Shown here one piece after another: positions 1 through 12,400 of a DNA stretch of 64,000 nucleotides; the first letter of the stretch is position 1, and every line of letters starts with the position of its first letter. Under the pieces are notes generated by a model. The model was not told the DNA's origin and made no database searches. It worked only from the letters and a program-made list of their open reading frames with translations. The stretch is taken from the NCBI RefSeq assembly GCF_963676685.1, contig NC_092345.1, forward strand, positions 50,899,527-50,963,526, in the 5' to 3' direction. This DNA is from Mytilus edulis. Its lineage: Eukaryota; Mollusca; Bivalvia; Mytilida; Mytilidae. Both the position numbers and the translations under genes were made by a program.

Positions 1-1790
1 GATTTATTTCAAGGTGCAGCGTATACCCCGCGCATTAAAAGCGAATAGGTAACGAATAGGTAACAGGTTATTTACCGAGCGCTGGAACAGGTACATGCGC
101 TCTAATGGGGTCATTTCATCTCTAAGAACACATTGTTTCCACCTGAGACATGGACATAATTGAAAATCCTTTTCTAACAGGTGAAACGTATAAAAAAATG
201 TATTATAAGCGAATAGGTAACGAATAGGTAACGAATAGGTAACAGGGTATTAACCGAGCGCTGGAACGGGTACATGCGCGCTAATAGGGTCATTTCATCT
301 CTAAGAACACATTCTTACCACCAGAGACCTGAACACAATTAAAAAACGATTTATTTCAAGGTGCACCGTATACCCCGCGCATTAAAAGCGAATAGGTAAC
401 GAATAGGTAACAGGTTATTTACCGAGCGCTGGAACGGGTACATGCGCTCTAATGGGGTCATTTCATCTCTAAGAACACATTGTTACCACCGGAGACATGA
501 ACACAATTAAAACACGATTTATTTCAAGTTGCAGCGTATACCCCGCGCATTAAAAGCGAATAGGTAACGAATAGGTACCAAGAATATTTACCGAGCACTG
601 GAACGGGTACATGAGCGCTAATAGGGTAATTTCATCTCTAAGAACACATTGTTACCACCTGAGACATGGACATAATTGAAAATCCTTTTCTAACAGGTGA
701 AACGTATAAAAAATGTATTATAAGCGAATAGGTAACGAATAGGTAACGAATGGATAACAGGGTATTAACCGAGCGCTGGAACGGGTACATGCGCGCTAAT
801 AGGGTCATTTCATCTCTAAGAACACATTCTTACCACCAGAGATCTGAACACAATTAAAAAACGATTTATTTCAAGGTGCACCGTATACCCCGCGCATTAA
901 AAGCGAATAGGTAATGAATAGGTAACAGGTTATTTACCGAGCGCTGGAACGGGTACATGCGCTCTAATGGGGTCATTTCATCTCTAAGAACACATTGTTA
1001 CCGTCTGAGACCTGGACATAATTGAAAATCCTTTTCTAACAGGTGCAACGTATAAAAAAATGTATTATAAGCGAATAGGTAACGAATAGGTAACAGGGTA
1101 TTAACCGAGCGCTGGAACGGGTACATGCGCGCTAATAGGGTAATTTCATCTCTAAGAACACATTCTTACCACCAGAGACCTGAACACAATTAAAAAACGA
1201 TTTATTTCAATGTGCACCGTATACCCCGCGCATTAAAAGCGAATAAGTAACGAATAGGTAACAGGTTATTTACCGAGCGCTGGAACGGGTACATGCGCTC
1301 TAATTGGGTCATTTCATCTCTAAGAACACATTGTTACCATCAGAGATATGAATTTAATTGAAAATCCTTTTCTAAAAGGTGCAACGTACAACAAACGTAC
1401 TATAAGTGAATAGGTAACGAATAGGTAACGAATAGGTAACAGGGTATTAACCGATTGCTGGAACGAGTACATATGCGCTTATAGGGGTATTTCATCTATA
1501 AGAACACATTATTACCACCAGAGATATGAACACAATTGGAAATCCTTTTCTAAAAGGTGCAACGTACAACAAACTTTTTAAAAGCGAAATAGTAACGAAT
1601 ATTTAACAGGGTATTATCCGACCGCTGGAACGGATACAAATGCACTTATAGAGTTATATCACCTATAAGAGCCCAAATCTTCCACCAGAGACAACAAAAC
1701 AATTGAAAATCATGTTTTAAAAGGTGCAACGTAAGATACACGTATTATAAGCGAATTATAAGCGAGTGATGGAACGAATTAAACAAGGTA
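1..1790. repeat. satellite array, 168/179 bp monomers
   Basis: Ten monomers follow one another, judged by the recurring GAGCGCTGGAAC box at about 77, 256, 424, 593, 771, 939, 1107, 1275, 1453 and 1620. Spacing alternates between about 168 and about 179 bp; the long form has one extra copy of the 11-mer CGAATAGGTAA (three instead of two). Two monomer types alternate in part, one with a GTATACCCCGCGC segment and one with AACGTATAAAAAA. Monomers decay toward the right end, and the array probably continues left of the window. No gene is seen here. Confidence 0.9.
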
Positions 1791-2374
1791 ATAGCATGCT
1801 CCGAAACGATGTACACCCTGCTTACATGTTTAACTCTACCACATTATGTAAATATGTGCCTGTCCCTAGACAAGAGCCTGAAATTAAGTAGTTATCGTTT
1901 GTTTTTGTGTTACATATTTCCGTTTATTTTTTTGTATATGAAATACGGCCGTCAGTTTTGTTGTTTGAATTGTATGAGGTTGTCATGTCTGGGCCTTTTA
2001 TAGGTGACTACACGGTTTGGGCTATGCTCATTGTTGAAGGCCGTACAGTGAACTATAGTTGATAATTTCTGTGTCATTTTGGTCTAATGTGGAGTGTTGT
2101 CTCATTGGCAATCATACCACATCTTCGTTTTTACGCAAGCGCTAACACGGTGATTTCATCCCGTCGAACCAAGATCCATCTTCAAACATACGGACATAAA
2201 GCAGTTAAAAGGTAGAACGTATAAAAAACAAGTAAGGAACAAATGCGTATCGAACATGAAGTAAAAGGATCGGTTGAGCACAAACACATATAAATAGGTC
2301 ATAAAAAGATCATTTTACCTCAACCAATTCAGAACTATTACCATATGTAAGACTATTAACAACTAGATTTGTAA
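1791..2374. repeat. interspersed mussel-type repeat, mostly non-coding
   Basis: No gene is supported. Positions 2008-2130 hold a module (GGGCTATGCTCATTG, then ATTGGCAATCATACCACATC) that recurs in reverse orientation at 46980-47062 and, in part, at 17025-17085 and 53037-53100. I recall such modules as widespread in mussel sequence; that is memory, not a search. Confidence 0.5.
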
Positions 2375-2409
2375 TTGCTAGCAATAACGGAAGGCACCCC
2401 TTCCCCCTA

Positions 2410-2970
2410 TTACCAGGTGAGCGACAGCCATTTTGACAATTCCAAAGTCAAAGAGAGCATCTACAGATGTCTAGTAACATTTTTGCAAAGTTTCATTAAG
2501 TTTGAACATTTTGAATTTTTGATATTTTTGCTGTTTCCATGGTTACGGCGGCCATTTTGAAAATTCTAACTTCAAAATCCAACTCTACCTATGCCAGTTA
2601 CCATTCCTGTAAAGTTTCATCCAGTTTGCGGAAAATTCTTATTTTTGAAATTTTTGACCTTTTTGCATTGTTTCCATGGTAACAAGACCTATTTTGGAAA
2701 TTCCAACTCCAATGTTGCTCATCATTACTGTGAAGTTTCATGAAGTTTTGAGCATTTTTAGAATTTTGAAAATTTTGGTGTAGTTTCCATGGCAACATAG
2801 TAGTTCCAATGATCGCCAAAATCATCCAACACCTGTATATAGTGGGCACCTACATTGTTTTAAAATATGATGATTCTGAGTTGAAGCATATCCAAACAGT
2901 TCACCAAAAACCAAAAGCTCATTTTTTCACAATTGTGCCGTTTCCATGGTAACGGCAGCCATATTAAACT
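2410..2970. repeat. degenerate tandem repeat with TTTCCATGG boxes
   Basis: Blocks containing TTTCCATGG followed by a GGCCATTTTG-like segment recur at about 2534, 2671, 2784 and 2941, separated by AT-rich sequence with AAGTTTCAT boxes. Spacing is irregular (about 113 to 158 bp), so this is an old, diverged array. The short open frames across it do not look like protein. Confidence 0.55.
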
Positions 2971-3012
2971 ATTCCATGCCATAATTAAAAAGGGGGAAGG
3001 ATATTAAAAATC

Positions 3013-3265
3013 AAATAAGTAACGAATAGGTAACGAATAGGGAATAGGGAATAGGTAACGAATAGGTAACGAATAGGGAATAGGGAATAGGTAACGAATA
3101 GGCAACGAATAGGGAATAGGGAATAGGTAACGAATAGGTAACGAATAGGGAATAGGGAATAGGTAACGAATAGGTAACGAATAGGGAATAGGGAATAGGT
3201 AACGAATAGGCAACGAATAGGGAATAGGGAATAGGTAACGAATAGGGAATAGGGAATAGGTAACC
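3013..3265. repeat. minisatellite of 11-mer and 7-mer units
   Basis: The 11-mer CGAATAGGTAA alternates with 7-mers of the form GAATAGG over about 250 bp. The 11-mer is the same as in the satellite at 1-1790. The array is open in more than one frame on the minus strand, which gives spurious PIPYSL-type peptides. It abuts the broken end of the LINE fragment at about 3275. Confidence 0.9.
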
Positions 3266-3274
3266 AACTTGACG

Positions 3275-3975
3275 CCCATGAAATTTCTCTGGGTTGGCCT
3301 GCATTTTATTGGAAGAAAACCACTGTATTAAAAAATTGCTGTCTTCCTCAAGAGCAGAAATTACATCTTGTAAGGAATTTCCAGACTTTGACAAAGTATT
3401 GTCATCAGCATAATTATATAAAGAACTATTTTTTACAAAAAAGAACAAATCATTAATAAAAATATTAAATAGGATGGGTCCAAGGATAGAACCTTGTGGT
3501 TGTCAAGCATACCACTTAAATTTTGGTTTACTTTCACACACTGTTTTCTTTTTGTTAAATAACTATATAACATATCAAGTGAGGATTTGGATAGACCATA
3601 AGCTTTTAGTTTCAGTAGCAGTAAGTCATGGGGGAGACAGTCAAATGCTTTTGACAAGTCCATAAGGATAGCTGCAAGGTACTTATTTTGATCTAAGGCT
3701 AATTTCCAATCTTCAATTACTCTTAATAAAGTTGACTGACATCCAAAACCAGATCTAAAAGCTGCCAAAAAAGGACTGAAGATTTTATCAAAGTACTGCA
3801 CTAATTGTACTTCTATGGCATTTTCAAAAATTTTAGAAATAGCCGGTAATACACTTACCGGTCTATAATTTCCCTTTTCTAAAACACTATTCTTTTTGTG
3901 AATATGTGCAACTTGAGCTTCCTTAAGACGGTCAGGGAAGGTCGATGATGATAATGACAAATTAACAATTCCTGG
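3275..3975 (-). mobile_element. LINE (jockey/CR1-like) reverse transcriptase fragment
   Basis: Minus-strand translation gives the palm region of a non-LTR retrotransposon reverse transcriptase. From the N-terminal side one sees a FPDRLKEA...HKK segment, NYRPVSVLP, AFRSGFGCQST, DLSKAFDCLPHDLLL, then the QGSILGPILFN motif and the catalytic YADD box at about 3410-3421. The motif order is that of LINE polymerases, whose role is target-primed reverse transcription. A frameshift near 3490-3500 splits the fragment: the part before it reads in one frame and the part with YADD in another. The endonuclease, thumb and C-terminal regions are missing, and the 3' side is cut off by the minisatellite. It is a dead, truncated copy. 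The exact clade cannot be fixed by eye. Confidence 0.85.
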
Positions 3976-4189
3976 TATGGTATACGTACATGTGAGTCAG
4001 AGATGAGATGAAATCTTATAATTGACATAATAAAGTTAGATATTAAAACATGAGAAGTCTAATTGTACATTTGATTTATAATTATAAATGATGCAGATGC
4101 TATTTGACAAACTTGAAACTGATCATCATTGATCATGCGTGATTATCGGTGTCAAGATATTGCACAGACATCACATAAAATATCATAAA

Positions 4190-5200
4190 AAAAAATCTTA
4201 CATTTTTGTCTAGCCTGCAGGGTAAACTATTTGTATAAAGCTTTATATTTTCAAAGGTACCTGGATGCTTCATATCTTGTATGCAGATTATAGAAATTGT
4301 AAGGTGTACAAGTATGCCTGGCAGGTATCATCTGACCTTGACCTCATTTTCATGGTTCATTAGTCAATGTTAAGTTTTTGTGTTTTTATCTGTTTTTCCA
4401 AGTACTATATGAAGTATGTCAACTATATGGAGGGTATAAAAGGATTGTAAGGTTTACATGTTGTTCTAGCCAGTATCGATTCATATGACCTTGACCTCAT
4501 TTTCATGGTTCATTGGTCATTGTTAAGTTTTTGTGTTTCTGTCAGTGTTTCAAATTCTTAGAAGTAAAAGGTCAGCTATTTTTGGTGAATAAATATACAA
4601 TATTAGGGCAATGTCAGGAAAATATAAACTTTTTTGTATGAGGCTGAGAAACTTGGGAAGGGCGAGGTTGTACCGAGCCCTTCCCCAGTTTTGCGTCAAG
4701 TACAAAAAAGTTTGTATTTTTATGACATTAACCTAATATTGTTTTTATACTGCAACTAAAATTAATAAAATGATAGCTTTTTTAATTGTAACACAAATGT
4801 CAGTCTTATTTTCATCCCTTAATGAACCTCTGATTGTGAAGAAAGTGTTCCATGATGAAATTGACATTATAAAAATTATAGCTATGATACTATATTTAGG
4901 AAATACACAACTAGTTGCAGTATAAAATAATTTTTAGGTGTACATGTATGTCTGGCAAGTATAATCTGACCTTGACCTCATTTTCATTCATTTATCAATG
5001 ATACATTTTTGTAATTTTGTCAGTCTTTTAGATGCTGTTTTAAAGCAGCAGGTCAACTATATTTGGTGTATTGAATGATCGTAAGGTCAACATGTCTCAC
5101 AGTCTTCTGACCATGACCTCACTATCATAGAACATTGATGTTAAGTTTATGTGATAATTGTGGTAAAACCTTCATGTTACAGATTATCTACATAAATGAC
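4190..5200. repeat. diverged tandem repeat with TGACCTTGACCTCA boxes
   Basis: A TGACCTTGACCTCATTTTCA-like box recurs at about 4332, 4489, 4968 and in weaker form at 5109, each followed by a TGTTAAGTTTTTGTG-like segment and, upstream, an AGGTCAACTATATTTGGTG-like segment. The 4560-4920 stretch contains two partial modules in opposed orientation. A fragment of the same family lies at 15815-15890. No gene is supported. Confidence 0.65.
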
Positions 5201-5286
5201 CCATAAATTGTACATTTCAGCGCATTTATACACTCTTGTTTAAAATGCATACATTAAAATAAGGCATTGAACATGAGTGCTTTAAT

Positions 5287-5292
5287 TTTATT
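5287..5292 (-). promoter_or_regulatory. possible polyadenylation signal for SWSAP1
   Basis: AATAAA on the minus strand, about 190 bp beyond the SWSAP1 stop codon. In this AT-rich sequence such hexamers also arise by chance. Confidence 0.35.
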
Positions 5293-5480
5293 TGGATTTT
5301 TCAACACAAATATTTATAGACATTAGTCATTAGTTCTTTAATCATAAAAAAATAACAAGGTTTTTAAAACCTGAGAGACTATAAGTATCAACTTCCACAT
5401 ATCAACTCCATATTAGTCAAGATTCATGTTAGTACAATATTAGTAGTCTCAGTTAAAACTTATTAAGTTATTGTCTTTAA

Positions 5481-6200
5481 TTATACTTCTTTCATTGACA
5501 AATTCTTTAAGAATAATTGTTCCCCTGACACAAATTGCAATGCATATTGTTTATCTTGTTGTGACCACTCTAAATTGCTCTCCTTAAATTCATTTTCTAT
5601 CAATTTCAGAACACTATAATTGATTTTTTTAGCAACTGAACTTATCCATTTAATAGAACTATTACAAGACATCAACAGTGCATGATTACATGAGTTCTTT
5701 TTCTTTTTAATATAACAAAATGTATCTAAGATAAGTGCTAACAATCTCGCTGCTGTATGTTCTCCAACGGATGAATGTCCATCACTCAGATAATGGTGAA
5801 AATCTGACACAATCAGAATGTCTGGCAAAATAGTTTTTAGATGAACTGATGAACAATATTCTGTCAACTCTTCTTCTGTAGACAGATACAAGAATTTGAC
5901 AGTGCCAATGGTTTTGGCTTCAGGTTGTGGCATCCCATGAACAGTTTTTGGAAGAGTGGCAAGTGGTTTCTGGCAAATAAATGTCACATCTAGTTCTTCT
6001 GAAGCATAGGAAACTGCTGCTTGGAATAGAAGACTTAAACTTAAATGGTCAGTATCTGAGATTATTGTTGATATTTCGGAACTGTTGACTTCAGTTTCTC
6101 TAGGAGACTTTAACCATGGACTTCCACCAACTGGGAAAATATAATGAACTGTCATCTTACTTTCCCGCCAAATTTCCTTTGTGGTCTCAAGTTGTATCAT
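5481..6200 (-). CDS. SWSAP1: SWSAP1-like ATPase-related recombination factor
   Basis: An intact single-exon frame of 239 residues. The best fit I recall is SWSAP1 (SWIM-type zinc finger 7 associated protein 1), a RAD51-paralogue-like protein that works with SWS1/ZSWIM7 in homologous recombination. The recognisable blocks are LLFQAAVSYASEELDVTFICQKPLATLP (residues about 57-84; compare LLF..AL..A.....V.FL...PL..MP in vertebrates), a middle stretch with KFLYLSTEEELTEYCSSVH, a Walker-B-like hydrophobic strand ILIVSDFHHYL and ARLLALILDT. The length is near that of the human protein. A clear P-loop is not seen where it is expected before LLFQ. The start chosen is the first ATG; a second at residue 16 (MTVHYIF) is possible. 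It faces IDH3B across 240 bp. The assignment rests on remembered similarity in a fast-evolving family. Confidence 0.72.
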   Translation of the reverse strand: MIQLETTKEIWRESKMTVHYIFPVGGSPWLKSPRETEVNSSEISTIISDTDHLSLSLLFQAAVSYASEELDVTFICQKPLATLPKTVHGMPQPEAKTIGTVKFLYLSTEEELTEYCSSVHLKTILPDILIVSDFHHYLSDGHSSVGEHTAARLLALILDTFCYIKKKKNSCNHALLMSCNSSIKWISSVAKKINYSVLKLIENEFKESNLEWSQQDKQYALQFVSGEQLFLKNLSMKEV

Positions 6201-6440
6201 TTAAAGGGCTGACATCGGTACTTAAAGTCGACACTTAGTGTCTATTATTCATTTCTTTTGTCTCAAATTTAGAATGGTAAGATGACTTAAATTATGTTTC
6301 TTATTAATGATTGTTGACTTTTACAAAAGAATTAATCATTTTTCATTCCATTTTGTATTTGTAAAGTTTAATCGATTTTCGATAATAATGGGACGAGTTA
6401 ATTTTGGGACGATTTATAGTCAATTGTGACGAAATCAAAG
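6201..6440. promoter_or_regulatory. shared promoter region of SWSAP1 and IDH3B
   Basis: Only 240 bp separate the two divergent start codons, so both 5' UTRs and core promoters must lie here. Visible are a pair of ATCGAT/TCGATA-like words near 6371-6384 and two GGGACGA words near 6390 and 6408. No TATA box stands out. Bidirectional activity is inferred from the geometry alone. Confidence 0.45.
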
Positions 6441-9400
6441 ATGGCAGCTTCCTTGAGAAGGACACAGCCAGTGATTGTCCAGACTTTTTCGCGTTTTTTG
6501 AAAAATGTACGTTGAAAGAAGTCTAAAATGTGTATCTCTTGTAAAGGATATGTTAGAGTGGTAGCCTCTGAATAAATTTTATATCATTATTTATACTGTA
6601 TGCAGTATAATTAGCTATCGGATTTACCGGTTTGTCCTCTGCCTAACAACAACTGTCCAGCGGTAGAAATATAGTTTATAATTGAAATAATAACGATCTT
6701 ACTCATATTTGGGTTTTGTCCACTTTTCTGATGATAAATGGTATCATCAATAGTAGGTACAAAGTTGATTAGTTACAAATAAAGCATTTTAGTGGGCAAG
6801 TACATAAAAATTTTGCAAAGGTCACATTAAGGTTCATCCTAACAAATGGACAAATATATAATTTCACCTCTAAAACTACTCTGTGTACAGACTTACCTGT
6901 GAAGTTTGGAAAGTTGTACCCCCCACACCCTCCTTAAAAATGGCTGGATCCCCCCTGCATGTACACACAACCTTTCCAAGTCTGTTTTACAGAAAGTCCT
7001 CACCCTTAGTATGATTGCATCTTGAATCCATTATTGATTAATGTGTACCATATTATACTACCACTTTGATCTGACCCTTTTTCGGGTGTTGTTGGGGAGG
7101 GACTTCAATTGTTTGAGTATTGTAATAATGTCACCTGGTGAACACAGCTCTTCTGAGCTCATTTCACATTTGACAGAGAGCTCTCATACTTGGTAGGATT
7201 ATTTGCCATCACATGTTGTTGACCATATACTACCCGATATATACTTGATTATCCTGCTATAAGGTATAATATTCGTATGATTGTGTGGTTTTTGTATTAT
7301 ATTCTTAATTATTTTTTCTCAATGCCTACATTAATTGTATCGTTTTGCTTACATTTTTTATAATTTATTTTAAATTCTGTTTTTGTGGTTTTTTTTTCAG
7401 AAACAAGATCTGTTGAGGAATGTAGAGAGATGTATTCACGATTCACTTCCTGTGTGTCAGAGTGTAGTAAGTTCTGGTGTACAGAAGCATTACAGCGTAC
7501 ACTACATGTTTATGCTTTTCCTTCATTAAAAAAATTTATTCAGTTACCAAAATAAAGCAGATCATATATTTTAGGAAAACTTATTTTAGTGAATTTTCAA
7601 GGATATAGCTATAGCTTTTAAATGGGCTTGGCTATTTACATGAACCTTGCAAACATTTTTTCTGGTACAATAACACACTTAATTTTAATTTTTGTTTATC
7701 ATGTTTATAAAGTATATTAAATCTTAAAAACCATTAAAATAACAAAATGTGTCAATTGCAGAAGGAAACAGTTGCTTTTTTTTTTTTACCTTGCATCAAT
7801 CTCAGGTTTTGTAAAATACAAATGTATTAATTTTCTCTCCCAAAAATGTTTTAGGCCAGTCCAGTAGGGAAACAAGTAGCTACACTGGTTCCTGGAGATG
7901 GAGTGGGACCAGACATGATGAACAGTTTAAGGGATGTCTTTACACATGCAGGTGTACCAATAGAATTCGAGGAATATTTTCTCAGGTAATCAAACATAAA
8001 TATTATAGAAAAATCATTAAGTTATGTTCTGAATGATTATTTAGGAAAAGGAATAGATTATTTAAAAATCAAATTGTTCACAGATTTTTTTTGGGGCCAT
8101 GCACAAGAATATATGAACATCTACACATCAATGAAAACTACTGAAAATCGAGAAACATATTAAAATTCTGACAAAATATTTAGAGAAATCTTGTACAGAA
8201 AAAAAATTCTATATCTCGGCTGCTAAATATTTCCCTATTTGATACAAATAAAACAAGATAAAGGTGCAAGTCGATTCTTGATTGATTTTACCAAAACAAA
8301 ATTATTGTTAGAGTTATAAAATTTATGCTATGAAACTCAATGTTGTATGTTTGTTTTTGTTTTCTTTCAGTGAAGTTCAACAGGGTCAAAGTGTTAGTTT
8401 AGATACAGTTGTAGAATCGTTCAAAAGAAATGGTGTTGGTATAAAAGGCATTATTACAACTCCTTCTCATTTTAAAGGTGGAATACTACAGACACTTAAT
8501 ATGAAACTCAGGTAAAGTCAGAATAATAATTGTAATGCAAAATATGAAAACTGGTATATCTACAGCTGAATATAACAGTTTTGATGCTGATATATCATGT
8601 ATAAATGATATTCAGTGGAGGATCCAGGGGTGGAGGGGTTCCGGGGGTTGGAACCCCCCTTTTTTTTTGACAATCAATGCATTTGAATGGGGACATGTGG
8701 TTGGAAACCCCCCTTTATCCTGGGTTGGGACCCCCCCTTTTCAAATGGCTGGATCTGCCCCTGATATTGAAAAGTACAAAGCTTAACTTAAAAAAAAAAT
8801 CACAAAAAATTGCCATGTGGACCTTCAGTAAATTTAGAGAACACTTTATCAATGTTGATTTTGGTGCCTTTTAAAATATGATTTTACTGACAAGTTGCAT
8901 GGAAATTGATTATCACATGTTTTTGTTTATGCTGGAAGAAGTTTCCTTGGTCAGTGTAGATTTGACCTCATAATGACCTTGAACTGACTTGTAAAGTTAA
9001 GGATTTTTATAAGGTGAGATTTTGGAAATTTGTGTCAGATTTACGGACTACTTGGTTTTTGAGTGATTTTTAAATAAATGTCAGGTGTTGAGGCCAAAAT
9101 TGTTCTAGACTGATTGAACTCTGGTAAATCCCAGGTTAATTCACCAGTCTTCTATTGATAATGGTTTCAAGAAAAATTTATGAATTGAAGTGACCATTTG
9201 TTATAAGAACATTAGTTAACATCAGTCATCTTTTTTAAAACATGGATAAGTGTAATTTCATATTGATTATATAATTTCAGATCAGAATTAGATTTATTCG
9301 CCAATGTTGTTGTTATTAAAAGTTTACCTGGATTGAAGACCAAACATAATAACTTAGATTTTGTTATTATAAGAGAACAGACTGAAGGAGAATACAGTGC

Positions 9401-12400
9401 TTTAGAACATGAGGTATTTATTTAACTATGAATTTATCTATATAAAATTGAGAAAGGAAATGGGGAATGTGTTTGAGAGACAACAACCAGACCAAATTAA
9501 AGAAAACAGCCAAGGGCCATCAATGGGTCTTCAACAGAGCGAAAAATTCCCACAACCAAAGTAGAGCTTCACGTTTGTCAATTGTTATTACTTTGTCTAC
9601 CAAAACTAAAATCACAAAAATACTGATCTCCGAGGTAAATTCAAAAAGAAAAGTCCATAATCTAATGACACAATTGAAATTTCAAACACATCAAACAAAT
9701 GGATAACAACTGTAATATTCCCGCATCGAAACAGGCATTTTCTTATGTAGAAACAACTTAATATTTGAAATATTAGACTTGCAAGATTACATTTAAAAAA
9801 AAAAAAATTTGAATACCTTGTGTTATATTAAAGTATATAGGATTTTTTTTGTTGAAACAAGTGCCTGTGCTTCATAAGTCTTGATTAATGCAATCAGAAT
9901 ATTAGAAAGATTAGATTATACCACCCTGTTGATGTGTCAATGAAATTAAAATAAAAAATGAATATCTAAACATTGTATATCATTTGATTTTTACTAATAA
10001 ATGTCTAAACATTGTATATCATTTGATTTTTGTGTTCAATTGTTTCAATTTTTCAGAGTGTGAAAGGTGTAGTAGAATGTTTAAAAATCATAACAAGAGA
10101 AAAGTCGAGGAGAATTGCCAAGTTTGCTTTTGACTATGCTGTTAAACATAAAAGAAACAAAGTAACAGCTGTACACAAAGCTAACATCATGTATGTATGC
10201 TATATTATCTACCATTGTTTTACAAATTTTATAGGTATTATAAGACATGCAATATAGCAGAAAATCTATTAAAGATATAACAAACAAAAAAATAAAAACA
10301 CCCATAGAAATGAAAATAATTAGAGACAACACTGTCAACACTCCCTTAACATTATGGTATTTCAAATACAACAACCAATATAAAAATTTTAAAAAATTGC
10401 CTTTCCTGGGTGGGACATACATTTTCCTGGAACAGCCCTAATTATGTTTTTGTAATATTTTTCAGGAAACTAGGTGATGGATTATTTTTACAGTGTTGTG
10501 AAGAAGTTGCCAGTTACTATCCTACAATAAAGTTTGAGAATATGATCATTGACAACTGTTGTATGCAGGTAGGCAAAGTTTTTTTTTATAAGTAAGAAAT
10601 GTAGCTGTAGAAATCAATTCAAACTTAAGTCCTTTTGAAAATATAGAAAGCATTATATGAAAGGGAGATAATCTTAGTTATATATTGAATTTATTGTATT
10701 ATTATCTCCCTTTAGAATACATACTTCAGTAATAAGTTTTATTTACTGTAGAAAAATATTCAACTCTGAAGTTTATAATAATTTTTGAATTGAAATAAAC
10801 ATTCAATGCTCAATAAAATAATTTTGAATTATTTAAATTTTACTTTATTTTATATCAAGTTTTCATAGCCAAGTTAGAAAAAAAATGGATTTCTTTGTTT
10901 GGTCCCTCAACATCAAATTCTAACAATTTATTATATCACTATTATAAATGATATTTAATTATAGTTGGTGTCAAATCCTCACCAGTTTGATGTAATGGTA
11001 ATGCCTAACTTGTATGGTAATATTGTTGATAACCTAGCAGCAGGCCTGGTGGGTGGGGCTGGTGTAGTACCTGGAGAAAGTTATAGTCGGGACTCGGCCA
11101 TGTTTGAACAGGTAAATACATATAATTTTGAAGGAATTGTAGTTTAAGATACAATCAACAGTATTGCATCATTAGATTTAATAAGCCAAATACAAAATGA
11201 TGGAGTTGGTTATTCTTTATTAAAAAGAATAAATCTCAGTATATTTTTTGGCAACCTGTGACTAAAGTCGCAGATCGCAAGACACCTGTATGTCAATCAT
11301 AGCAACTGAACTTATTGAATTGTATTTAACTTTTAAATCGCAGAAGGTAGATGCTAGACAATAAGTGTTTTGTATTAATGCTATACATGACTTTTTTTTG
11401 TAAGTTTCTGGTATCCTCTTCCTAATATTCATTGTAAAATGAATGACTGAAATCAACATTTTGTGGTTTCATAGGCTAGTTTTTTTATTAACTATCAAAA
11501 ATAGTTTAAAAAAACAAATTGTCTGTTAATTGGTTATTATACATAAATCATGTGTTTTGACAGTAGTATTTGGTTTTGACTTTATTTTTGTTTGTTTCAG
11601 TGATCAATGTAAACTTATTTGCTTTAGCAAGTTTCTAATGAAACTCCTAGTTGTTTTGTGAATTTCATATAATTTCAATGATTATTATTTTACCATCAGG
11701 GTGCTAGACATGCCTTTGCAGATGCAGTTGGTAGGAACATTGCCAATCCAACAGCAGTATTACTAAGTGGTTGTAACATGCTGAAACATATACATCTGGA
11801 TTACCATGCTAAGGTTATAGAAGATGCTGTACATAGAGTGATCAAATCAGCAAAAGTAAGTTTGTTCTTTGGAAAAGGGAGACAACAAATACCATAATAC
11901 ATTTAAAACTCAAAGTCAAAAATAAAATGACAACGCCATGACAAAAAACTAAAAAGCCCAAAAGACAAACAACAGTGTACTAAACAGAGAAAACTAAAAA
12001 TTCTTCAACATGAAAAATAGGGGATCCCTGTATCAGACTGTGTTGCTCTGGAAGATCCTTCTTCACATGTGTCTCCCCTCATGTTGCTCATGTAAATACA
12101 AATGAGGTAATAAGTCTGAAATTGAAAACATTATGATATTTTGAATTGAAAAACATATCGAATTTATCTTTTACTTCAATAAAACCTGCCTGAAGCAATA
12201 AACTTTCTTCATTGCCCTCATGTATCAGGCCTAGGACATGATGAAGATAGCAGAATAACCTTGATATCTGTCTTATTTGAGCAACTCATCAGTTTGAAGG
12301 AGTTCTCTTTTAACAGATCGTTTTGTTTACTATCATTATTTGTTGTATCATTTGAAATCAATTCTCATAGAAGTGCCATTATTTTATTATAAGAAAATCA

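Noticed and set aside
3004..3448. 91- and 145-codon frames rich in PIPYSL
   Set aside because: They are readings of the 11-mer/7-mer minisatellite, joined in one case to the tail of the LINE fragment.
6721..6760. CTGATGA word in IDH3B intron 1 as another hammerhead
   Set aside because: No GAAA after a stem II and no pairing stems; the same holds for CTGATGA words near 19670 and 54533.
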